This document shows, piece after piece, positions 9,580 to 16,796 of a DNA stretch of 64,000 nt (its first letter is position 1; every line of letters begins with the position of its first letter). Under the pieces are notes generated by a model. The model ran no database searches, had not been told where the DNA came from, and saw only the letters and a program-made list of their open reading frames with translations. The position numbers were made by a program, and so were the translations under genes. Source of the DNA: DASVNK01 sp036383895 (GTDB lineage: Bacteria > Verrucomicrobiota > Verrucomicrobiia > Limisphaerales > SXQI01); contig DASVNK010000079.1 of the NCBI GenBank assembly GCA_036383895.1, positions 8,854 through 72,853 on the forward strand, written 5' to 3'.

Positions 9580-10932
9580 TTATTTCGCTGGTTCTTCTTC
9601 GTGGAGGATGGTGACCTCCTGGTAAGTGCGCGCAACGAAGATGAACAGCACTGCGGCAACGAACATCATGCCGGCGAAGCCAAGGTAGTAGGTGGCGCCG
9701 GTGAGGGTCTCCTGGAGGTTGAACTCTTTAATGACGTGATTGATTCCAGCGGTGAGGAGGTTGCCGAGGGAAATCGAGAGCAGTGAGAGGCTCATGACCA
9801 GCGACTTCATTTTCTTGGGAGCTTGAGTGTAGGCGAACTCGAGCATAGTGAGATAGACGAACACTTCCGCGGCAGTGAGGAAGATGTAGGCGAGCAGTTG
9901 CCAGAGGATGTGCGGGTTGAGGCCCCGCTTGATCATCACTTCGATCCAGGCGGAGACGAGGAAGGAAATGACCGTGATGAACAAGCCGATGCCGACTCTT
10001 CGTAAAGGGGTGAGCTTCCAGACTTTATCGATGCCGGGATAAACCAGCTTAGTGAAGAGTGGGATGAAGATAAGCACGAGAATGGGATTGGCCGCGTGTG
10101 TTTGGGAAGGATCGATGGTCCAGTTGAACATCGGGAAATGACGGTCCATTTCCATCGCCTGGAGAATCCAACGTGATGACGATTGGTCGTAGAGCGACCA
10201 GAAGATCGGCATGAACGCAAAAATCGGGAGCAGACGCGCGATCGATTTGAAACCGGCGATGCTGAAGGTTTCGCGGACGAATTCCTTACCGGCTGGTGGA
10301 ATGTGGATGAATTTGTGACGGCCCATCCAGAACACAATGGTGGCGACGAACATCAATGCTGCGGGAATTCCGAAGGCAATGCGGGGACCGTAGTCGCGCA
10401 AAAGAATTGGTGTGAGGAGCGTGGAAAAGAACGAGCCGAAATTAATAGAGAAATAAAACCAACTGAATACGCGCGTGATGAGATGTTTATTGGATGAACC
10501 GAATTGGTCGCCGACGTGCGCGGAGACGCAAGGCTTGATACCTCCGGAGCCGATCGCAATCAGCCAGAGACCGGCATAGAGGCCGGTGCGCGTTTGATCG
10601 AGCGCGAGCAAGAGCGGACCGAGGCAGTAAATGAGCGAGACGATGATGATGGTGCGATATTTGCCGAGCCAGGCGTCGGAGATGATCGCGCCGATGACTG
10701 GAAAAAGATAAACTGCGAATTGGAAGACATGGTAGGCCCGGGTGGCTTCGAGGTCGTCCATCGGCGCTTTTTGACCCTGACTGTTGAGCAGGTACTGGGT
10801 CATGTAGACCATCAAGATCGCGCGTAGACCGTAATAGCTGAAGCGCTCGGCGGCTTCGTTGCCGACGATGTAGGGGACGCCGGGGGGCATCTTGTCGGTT
10901 TTGATCGGGGCGGTGAGGAATGGTTTGGCCAT
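9580..10932 (-). CDS. POT-family proton-dependent peptide transporter
   Basis: The 450-residue membrane protein has about 12 hydrophobic segments. The N-terminal helix carries the POT proton-coupling signature, NEAAERFSYYG (ExxERFxYYG), at about 24-34. This family imports di- and tripeptides, or other small substrates, with protons. The FYFSINFGSFFS segment matches the PTR2 signature region. It lies 12 bases after the FAD-oxidase gene and probably shares its transcript. Substrate cannot be told from the sequence. Confidence 0.92.
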   Translation of the reverse strand: MAKPFLTAPIKTDKMPPGVPYIVGNEAAERFSYYGLRAILMVYMTQYLLNSQGQKAPMDDLEATRAYHVFQFAVYLFPVIGAIISDAWLGKYRTIIIVSLIYCLGPLLLALDQTRTGLYAGLWLIAIGSGGIKPCVSAHVGDQFGSSNKHLITRVFSWFYFSINFGSFFSTLLTPILLRDYGPRIAFGIPAALMFVATIVFWMGRHKFIHIPPAGKEFVRETFSIAGFKSIARLLPIFAFMPIFWSLYDQSSSRWILQAMEMDRHFPMFNWTIDPSQTHAANPILVLIFIPLFTKLVYPGIDKVWKLTPLRRVGIGLFITVISFLVSAWIEVMIKRGLNPHILWQLLAYIFLTAAEVFVYLTMLEFAYTQAPKKMKSLVMSLSLLSISLGNLLTAGINHVIKEFNLQETLTGATYYLGFAGMMFVAAVLFIFVARTYQEVTILHEEEPAK

Positions 10933-10944
10933 GGGAAAGTGGGG

Positions 10945-12372
10945 TTAGGGTTGGTCGAACATTTTGCCTCGGTTCAGGATGCCGTTGGGGTCAAGGGCGG
11001 CGCGAAGGGCGCGCATGACTTCCATTTGGGCGTTGCCGGCAAATTTCGGGAGGAATGATTTTTTCGCGAGGCCGATGCCGTGTTCGCCGGTGATGGTGCC
11101 GCCGAGGCGGATGGCTTCGTCGAAGATTTCTTTGAAGGCTTCCTCGACGCGATGCATTTCTTCTTTGTTGCGCTCGTCGGTGAGGAAGGTTGGATGCAGA
11201 TTGCCGTCGCCCATGTGGCCGAAGGTGCCGATGCGGAGATTGTGTTTTTTCGCTATTTGTTCGACGAAACGAATCATCTTGGCTAGTTCGCTGCGGGGAA
11301 CGGTGGCGTCTTCGAGAATGGTGGTGGGTGCGACGCGGGCGAGAGCGGAGAAGGCGGCGCGGCGCGCACTGGCGAGTTTGGTAGCTTCGGCGTCATCCCT
11401 GGCGATTTGGACCTGGAGCGCGCCGCAGTTGCGGGCGATTTTTTCCATTTGTGCGGCTTCCTCCGCGACGACGGCGGGATGGCCGTCCGTTTCCATGAGC
11501 AGGAGCGCTTCGCAGTCGAGCGGCAGGCCGATCTTGGCGTAATCCTCCACGCAATGGATGGTGGTGCGGTCGAGAAACTCGAGCGTGCAGGGAATGACCT
11601 GTGCGGCGATGATCGCGGAAACGGCTTCGGCGGCATGATCCATCTGCGCGAACGTGGCAATCATCGTTTTCTTCGTCTGCGGTTTGGGGATAAGGCGCAG
11701 CAGAACTTTCGTGATGACACCGAGCGTGCCTTCCGAACCGACGAAAACATCCTTGAGCGAATAGCCAGCGACGTCCTTCACGCATTTGTTGCCGAGCCAC
11801 ATCACTTCGCCCTGGGGCAGGACGACTTCCATGCCCATGACGTAATTGCGCGTGACGCCGTATTTAAGTCCGCGCAGGCCGCCGGAATTTTCGGCGACGT
11901 TGCCGCCGATGGTGGAGATGCGCATGGAACCGGGGTCGGGCGGGTAGAATAGACCGGCGGCGAGGGCGGCATCCGCGACGGCGATGGTGGTGACGCCGGG
12001 TTCGACCAGCATGGTGAGATTCGCCTTGTCGAGTTCAATGATGCGATCCATGCGGACGGTGCACATGACGATGCAATTCGGTGAAGGAATGCTGCCCCCG
12101 CTGAGGCCGGTGCCGGAACCGCGGGTGACCACATCGATGCCGAGGCGATTAGCGAGTTTCAGGATGGCTGCGACGTGTTCGTTGTTTTCGACGAAGACGA
12201 CGCAGCCGGGGAGTTGGGACATCGCGGCGGTACCATCGAAACCGTAGGGAATCAGATCTTCCTTGGCGCGGAGGACATTCTTAACTCCGACGATGCGTTC
12301 CAGTTCTGCCCAAGGGAGTTCGGCAGTATTCGCGTGGGCAGCGTTGGTATTGGCTTGAGTCGCAACCGACAT
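10945..12372 (-). CDS. FAD-linked oxidase, GlcD (glycolate oxidase subunit) type
   Basis: From the ATG at 12372 the protein has 475 residues, normal for GlcD-like and D-lactate dehydrogenases. The open frame continues upstream to 12474 but the extra residues do not resemble the family. The FAD_binding_4 domain has the signature VTRGSGTGLSGGSIP, and the FAD-oxidase C-terminal domain ends with GEHGIGLAKK. These flavoenzymes oxidise 2-hydroxy acids such as glycolate or D-lactate. No GlcE or GlcF partner is next to it; the neighbour is a peptide transporter. The substrate is therefore open. Confidence 0.9.
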   Translation of the reverse strand: MSVATQANTNAAHANTAELPWAELERIVGVKNVLRAKEDLIPYGFDGTAAMSQLPGCVVFVENNEHVAAILKLANRLGIDVVTRGSGTGLSGGSIPSPNCIVMCTVRMDRIIELDKANLTMLVEPGVTTIAVADAALAAGLFYPPDPGSMRISTIGGNVAENSGGLRGLKYGVTRNYVMGMEVVLPQGEVMWLGNKCVKDVAGYSLKDVFVGSEGTLGVITKVLLRLIPKPQTKKTMIATFAQMDHAAEAVSAIIAAQVIPCTLEFLDRTTIHCVEDYAKIGLPLDCEALLLMETDGHPAVVAEEAAQMEKIARNCGALQVQIARDDAEATKLASARRAAFSALARVAPTTILEDATVPRSELAKMIRFVEQIAKKHNLRIGTFGHMGDGNLHPTFLTDERNKEEMHRVEEAFKEIFDEAIRLGGTITGEHGIGLAKKSFLPKFAGNAQMEVMRALRAALDPNGILNRGKMFDQP

Positions 12373-13387
12373 ATATAAGGGCGAGACTAGTAACAGATTG
12401 CGGGAGAATGACCAAGTGCCCAAATACCAAAAACCATGAAGCGACCGTGAGAGACGAAAATCGGAGAGAGACAAAGTGGCGCGAATGTTGACTGCGCGAA
12501 AAACTATGCGTTCGCGGTACAGACGAGGTACAACGCGGGTTTTCTGATGAACGTTTAGACGAAGGTGAGGTCGGGAGGTGGTGGCTTCCAGGCGTGAAAT
12601 TGACGCGCGAAGGGAAAGTCAACACGGCCGAGGTAGAGGATAGATGCGAACGATGATCCAGGGATTTTCGAGTGAAGGGTTTTAGCCCTGTGTTCCGGAT
12701 TGCGATTTTCGACTTACAAAAAATTTCAAACAGGCGATACAGAGCGAAAAAGTGCGGTACAATAGGGTCGGAAACGAGGTCGGGAAGGGCGATACAACTT
12801 TCGTAAGTTTTTGGGGAAACTCCTAATGGACACGAAGAAAAACGCGCGGCAAAGGGGCGATCCGAACCGCGAAGGAATTGGGCGGAATGGGTCGTTGCAG
12901 GTAGTTGCGGATTGAAGGTCGGGTTAAAGGTTCCAAGCTGAACGGACTTACGACGAGAATGTAGACTTGAAGCTGATTCGCGATAATAAGCGTTAAAAAG
13001 CGTTAAATCAGTTACTTCTGAGGGGAGAGTCAACATTTCGACGGAGATATCGGCGACCCGTGGCACGCTTTTGTTATCGGCGCTGTTTGTCTTCATGGCG
13101 TCTCGTTCACTTTCTTGCCGTTAAAGAAGTCGGATGTAAGGAGTACGTCCGTGGTGTTTTTGGACGGGGATGAAGGGAAATCCGATGGGCGGACTTCTAT
13201 TCAACCACGCCTTCTTCTTCAAAGGCGGATGCATTGAATCAAAGATCGATCTAGCAGACAAGCTCGAAGAGATATGGGGGAAATGCAGTATTGCTTATCT
13301 GATTAATTACCTTAGTTAGATGCTGCGCCTGGGCGGAGCGAGAATTCGCCTGGGAGAGCGCATCAATTCAATCATCGGAAAAATATT
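12373..13387. other. Gene-poor stretch of about 1 kb
   Basis: No gene can be supported here. A minus-strand open frame from 13096 runs into the GlcD gene in another frame, but it is Ser/Arg-rich with no domain or plausible fold and looks accidental. A tandem nonamer AGCGTTAAA occurs at about 12989-13006. Nothing like a transposase or structured RNA was seen. Confidence 0.5.
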
Positions 13388-13900
13388 ATGAAAACAAGAA
13401 CTCTTGCAATGATGGTGAGCGCGGTTGTGGTGAGTGCGCAGTTTACACCGACGGCGTATTCGGGGTGCGATAATTTTCGGTTCGAAGCGGTTGCTCAACT
13501 GGGCGAAATTGAAGTTGCGCCGGGTGTGTTCGTGATGGGCGGGTTGCCGACGCCGGCGACGATTGGTGGTGTTGAGGGATTGCTGAGTTCGATTTTGACC
13601 GGGGCGCGGCCGAGTGGTTCGAAGGGGCAGGGCGCCTCACATTTCACGCTGGTGCATACGTTTGTTTCGACTGATCCGGATCGGCCGGGAATTTTTACCA
13701 CGAGTGACACGGCGGTGTTTGTGCCGGCGGGGAAGAATCCGGCGACCGGTCGGATCAATGATGTGATGCGAATTGTCGAGGGGACAGGTGTGTTCGCGAA
13801 TGCGGATGGGATGATGATTAACAATGCGATTGTGGATTTCGCGAATGGCACGATGTGGACGGAGGTGCATGGGCGGATTTGCGCGGATGGGGTGGAATGA
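13388..13900 (+). CDS. Secreted beta-rich hypothetical protein
   Basis: A 170-residue protein with a signal peptide: basic MKTR, a hydrophobic stretch, cleavage likely after TAYS-G. The mature part has alternating strands, and the section from about 105 to 165 (FTTSDTAVFVPAGKNP, then RINDVMRIVEGTGVFANADG) resembles the sheet of dirigent/allene oxide cyclase-like barrels in which an 'xGTGxFxxAxG' turn recurs. The two cysteines, one at the mature N-terminus and one near the C-terminus, could pair. It stands alone; no clear ribosome binding site precedes the ATG. Function unknown. Confidence 0.65.
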   Translation: MKTRTLAMMVSAVVVSAQFTPTAYSGCDNFRFEAVAQLGEIEVAPGVFVMGGLPTPATIGGVEGLLSSILTGARPSGSKGQGASHFTLVHTFVSTDPDRPGIFTTSDTAVFVPAGKNPATGRINDVMRIVEGTGVFANADGMMINNAIVDFANGTMWTEVHGRICADGVE

Positions 13901-14060
13901 GTTCTTGGTTTTGAGTTTTGAGTTTTTAGTTGGAGAGCAGGCCGGGACGGGACAGCGTCGCGGCTTTTCTGTTGCCGCTTTGCATGACCGCGGAAAATGC
14001 GGCAGCGCGACTACCATAAGAAGTGTTGCAGGGAGAGTGCTGGCTTGCTAATTCAGCGGT

Positions 14061-14504
14061 ATGACAATTCCACGATTTTTTCGGACAGTAGTCGGTGTTG
14101 TTGGGTTCTTGGTAGTTGGTGTTTTGGCGGTGGCTCAGGATGCGGGGGCGAAGAAGGATGGGCACTTAGGGACTTGGAAGTTGGTTTCGACGAAGTATGG
14201 GGACGAGAAGGAGTTTAGGAAGCGCGGCGAAGACTCGGAGCGGATCAAACATATCACGGCCACGCATTTTACCTGGATCGAGGTGATTACGGATTCGAAG
14301 ACGATCCAGAGTGGGGCCGGCGGGAAATATACGTTGGAGGGGACGGTGTATACGGAGACGATTGAATATGCGGGGCAGGGGATGGAGGCGTTTGTGGGGA
14401 AACCGCAGAAGTTTACGATCAAAGTGGACGGGGATAAGTTGCATCAGTCGGGTGTGCTTTCGAACGGGCTGAAGATTGAGGAGAATTGGGAAAGAATGAA
14501 GTAA
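14061..14504 (+). CDS. Secreted lipocalin-like small protein
   Basis: A 147-residue protein with an N-terminal signal peptide (hydrophobic residues 8-25, VLAVAQDAG cleavage region). The mature domain starts with the pattern GTWKLVSTKYGD and ends in a final strand, typical of DUF4488/lipocalin-like proteins of about 120 residues. Such proteins are thought to bind small hydrophobic ligands, with no enzyme activity. It converges with the next gene, 9 bases away. Confidence 0.65.
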   Translation: MTIPRFFRTVVGVVGFLVVGVLAVAQDAGAKKDGHLGTWKLVSTKYGDEKEFRKRGEDSERIKHITATHFTWIEVITDSKTIQSGAGGKYTLEGTVYTETIEYAGQGMEAFVGKPQKFTIKVDGDKLHQSGVLSNGLKIEENWERMK

Positions 14505-14513
14505 GAGTTAATT

Positions 14514-15155
14514 CTATTTGATGGAGTATCTTTCCAAGACGTTGTTTTTCTCTGTTCGAGCAACGGGGACGCCACGTTTGGCCAGGCGGAGTTCTTTACC
14601 GTCGAGGGTGTAGGTGAGTGTGACATCGACTCCGTGAAGCGCGCCATGGAAGATGGCTTGGTCTTCCGGTGACGGAGGTTGCCAGCGGAAGTGGAGGTTG
14701 ATTTTTTGCTGGTCGCTGTTGATTTCCACGAGCGCGGATTGTTTGCGGAGGCGCTGTTGTTGCCAGGTGCCATCAGGAGTTTTGCTGAAGGTGTAGGTAA
14801 AGTGGCCGGCGCTGGCGGGTGAAAGAGTGAATTGGCGAATTTCCAGATTTTGAATCATCGCGGTTGGTCCGGTGAGAATTATTTCGCCTTCGATGCCCTC
14901 TGCGATCCGAATGGTTGAGTGCGGTGATGGAATGAAAGTTAATTGGGGATCCATCCGAAGTTTGTCGTTCGGAACGGGCGGTTGAGCGGGATGATTGGTG
15001 AGCGCGTGATATTCCAACAGTTTTCTGCCCGGGACGGTTGGCGGGGGCGGCTGGGAGTCGGCCTGGCGCAGGTAGGAGCGAATTGCGCGGGGCAGTAGCG
15101 CCAGTAGGAGGAACCCGGCTAAGCAAAGCAGTGAACGAAGTGAGATGGGTTTCAT
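14514..15155 (-). CDS. Membrane-anchored or secreted hypothetical protein
   Basis: A 213-residue protein with one hydrophobic N-terminal segment (about 7-27) that may be an anchor or signal peptide. A proline-rich linker follows and then about 150 residues of predicted strands. No family is recognised. It is convergent with the lipocalin-like gene and divergent from the zinc-ribbon gene. Confidence 0.6.
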   Translation of the reverse strand: MKPISLRSLLCLAGFLLLALLPRAIRSYLRQADSQPPPPTVPGRKLLEYHALTNHPAQPPVPNDKLRMDPQLTFIPSPHSTIRIAEGIEGEIILTGPTAMIQNLEIRQFTLSPASAGHFTYTFSKTPDGTWQQQRLRKQSALVEINSDQQKINLHFRWQPPSPEDQAIFHGALHGVDVTLTYTLDGKELRLAKRGVPVARTEKNNVLERYSIK

Positions 15156-15208
15156 ACGCTCTGTTGCGGACTCGCAAATCTATCAATGGCATGCTAGTGC
15201 GTGGCAAC

Positions 15209-15439
15209 ATGAACGCGAGAGCGAAATGCCCGGAGTGTGGCGGGGCGGAGTTGTTCAGCACGGAAGTGTCGTCATATGGCGGATATGGCCCTGTGCTGCT
15301 GCCGGGGCTGCATTCCTGGATGAGTTACCCGAACTTCGAGGTGGTGGTTTGCGCGGGTTGTGGTTTGACGCGGTTTTATGCGGAGGAGAAGGCGCGGACA
15401 AAACTAAGTTCGACGAAGCAGTGGAAGCGTTCTTCGTAG
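15209..15439 (+). CDS. Small zinc-ribbon protein
   Basis: From the ATG at 15209 this is 76 residues; an upstream in-frame ATG at 15191 is also possible. Two cysteine knuckles, CPECGG near the start and CAGCG near residue 50, make a four-cysteine zinc ribbon. Similar small proteins are common in bacteria with no assigned function. It overlaps no neighbour and is divergent from the gene ending at 14514. Confidence 0.6.
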   Translation: MNARAKCPECGGAELFSTEVSSYGGYGPVLLPGLHSWMSYPNFEVVVCAGCGLTRFYAEEKARTKLSSTKQWKRSS

Positions 15440-15686
15440 GAGACGGCAGCGGCTAAGAAACACCTGCAAAGGGGGTTACTGCCGGGCCCGGCCTGGCTGC
15501 GCCGATTCACAATCTGACATTTTCGAACGATACGATACGTTTCGCATCAATTCGGGAGCGAGGGCGAGTTACGCCGGCTCTCTCGGGCGATATTGGACGA
15601 AATTAAGCAGGGTGAAGAGTTAATTAGCGTGGTGGCGCGGGACTGTTTGGCCTTGCTTCTAAGCACGGGAAAGGGAGCATGGGTTT
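15440..15686. other. Intergenic stretch without clear features
   Basis: About 250 bases with no recognisable RNA or repeat. One plus-strand frame reads for about 60 codons into the next gene with a plausible composition but no start and no known family. Confidence 0.4.
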
Positions 15687-16097
15687 ATGTATCCCTCGCT
15701 CCATTCGTTTATCCGGACGTACACTGACAAGGTTTGGAATGAGCGGAATCCGGAGGCGATGCGGGATTATTATTCGCCCGCTTACATTCACCATGATGTT
15801 TCGCGGCCGGATGTGATCACGCTGGCGGATTACCAGCAATGGGCGCGGGATTTGGTCACAGCATTTCCGGATCTGCAGGTGCAGGTTGATGATGTGCTGG
15901 CGGAGGAGGGGCGGGCGGTGAAGCGGTGGACGGCCTCGGGAACGCATCAAGGAGTGCTGGCAGGGATTCAGTCGACGGGGAAGAAGGTGAGGTTTAGCGG
16001 GGTGAGTTGTTATCGGGTCGTGGAATGGAGGATCGCGGAGAGTTGGTATGTGTATGATCTTTTTGGGCTGTTGAAGCAGGTGGGGGCGATTCCGTAA
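15687..16097 (+). CDS. SnoaL-like / ester cyclase family protein
   Basis: A 136-residue protein with the cone-shaped alpha+beta barrel pattern of the SnoaL family: helix with VWNERNPEAM, then the YIHHD motif, then VAEEGR..V.RWTASGTHQG and a closing strand. Members include polyketide cyclases and many uncharacterised proteins that bind a small ligand in the barrel. The presence of the HHD and of an acidic residue in the barrel is compatible with an acid-base role, but the substrate is unknown. Confidence 0.8.
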   Translation: MYPSLHSFIRTYTDKVWNERNPEAMRDYYSPAYIHHDVSRPDVITLADYQQWARDLVTAFPDLQVQVDDVLAEEGRAVKRWTASGTHQGVLAGIQSTGKKVRFSGVSCYRVVEWRIAESWYVYDLFGLLKQVGAIP

Positions 16098-16147
16098 CTT
16101 ACTGGAATGAGCCTCCTCACGTCGGCTGCTACGGGTTTGATTCGGAA

Positions 16148-16215
16148 ATGTTGCGGGAGATTTCAATTTCGGTTGTTGATCCTGTTGGTCAGGAGGCGTG
16201 AGGATTGGTGGAGGC
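16148..16215 (+). pseudogene. Degraded N-terminal part of the GNAT gene
   Basis: The frame from the ATG at 16148 reads MLREISISVVDPVGQEA, a typical first strand and helix of a GNAT enzyme, then meets TGA at 16199-16201 and continues GLVEA. A one-base shift then brings it into the frame of the next CDS (MCAEMSARYG). The joined reading is what a complete enzyme would have, so one nonsense change and one indel are the simplest reading. Sequencing error is the alternative. Confidence 0.45.
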
Positions 16216-16620
16216 ATGTGCGCGGAGATGAGCGCGCGGTATGGGCGGGCGCCGAGTCCGTTCTCGCTGGAGGAAATGGCGGTGGCGCGGAGTGTGTTTC
16301 TGGTGGCGAAGCGGGATGGTGAGTTGGTGGGTTGCGGGGCGTTGCGGCCGTTGGATGCGCAGCGGGCGGAGTTGAAGCGGATGTATGTGTGTCCGCACGC
16401 GCGTCGGCTTGGGGTGGGGCAGAGGATCATCGCGGCGCTGGAGGAGTGGGCGCGGGAATTTGGGTATGAGGCGTTGTTGTTGGAGACAGGTGTTTTGCAG
16501 CCGGAAGCGCAGCGGTTGTATGAGTCGTGCGGATATGAACGGATTCCGGCGTTCGGCGGGTATGTGGGGAACGCGACGAGTGTGTGTTATGGGAAGTGGT
16601 TACAAGAGACTTGCGATTAG
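16216..16620 (+). CDS. GNAT-family acetyltransferase, N-terminus damaged
   Basis: From the ATG at 16216 there are 134 residues. The core is clear: VFLVAKRDGELVGCGALRPL, the acetyl-CoA loop RRLGVGQRI (residues about 64-72), and a final LETGVLQPEAQRLYESCGYERI. The enzyme would acetylate an amine of unknown nature. The first beta strand and helix are missing from this frame; they are present upstream in another frame (16148-16215). The product may therefore be inactive. Confidence 0.7.
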   Translation: MCAEMSARYGRAPSPFSLEEMAVARSVFLVAKRDGELVGCGALRPLDAQRAELKRMYVCPHARRLGVGQRIIAALEEWAREFGYEALLLETGVLQPEAQRLYESCGYERIPAFGGYVGNATSVCYGKWLQETCD

Positions 16621-16796
16621 ACCATTTAACGAAGCTAGCGCTCGGGAGTCAGTTCCGCTGCGTGCCTGATTCCGGCCTTACTGCATCTAAGGTCGGTTCT
16701 GTCGGGCTGGCGGAGATTGATTCAGCTTTCTTTCTGTCGCTTACTACCTTATGAAACCGCCGCTCATGGCGAACCGACATTTTTGATCCCAAGTTT

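Noticed and set aside
12281..13096. Minus-strand open frame of 271 codons
   Set aside because: It overlaps the GlcD gene in another frame, is rich in Ser, Arg and Pro, and shows no domain or signal peptide.
15531..15726. Open stretch before the SnoaL-like gene that reads like coding sequence
   Set aside because: No start codon with context, no family and it runs through the start of the next gene in another frame.
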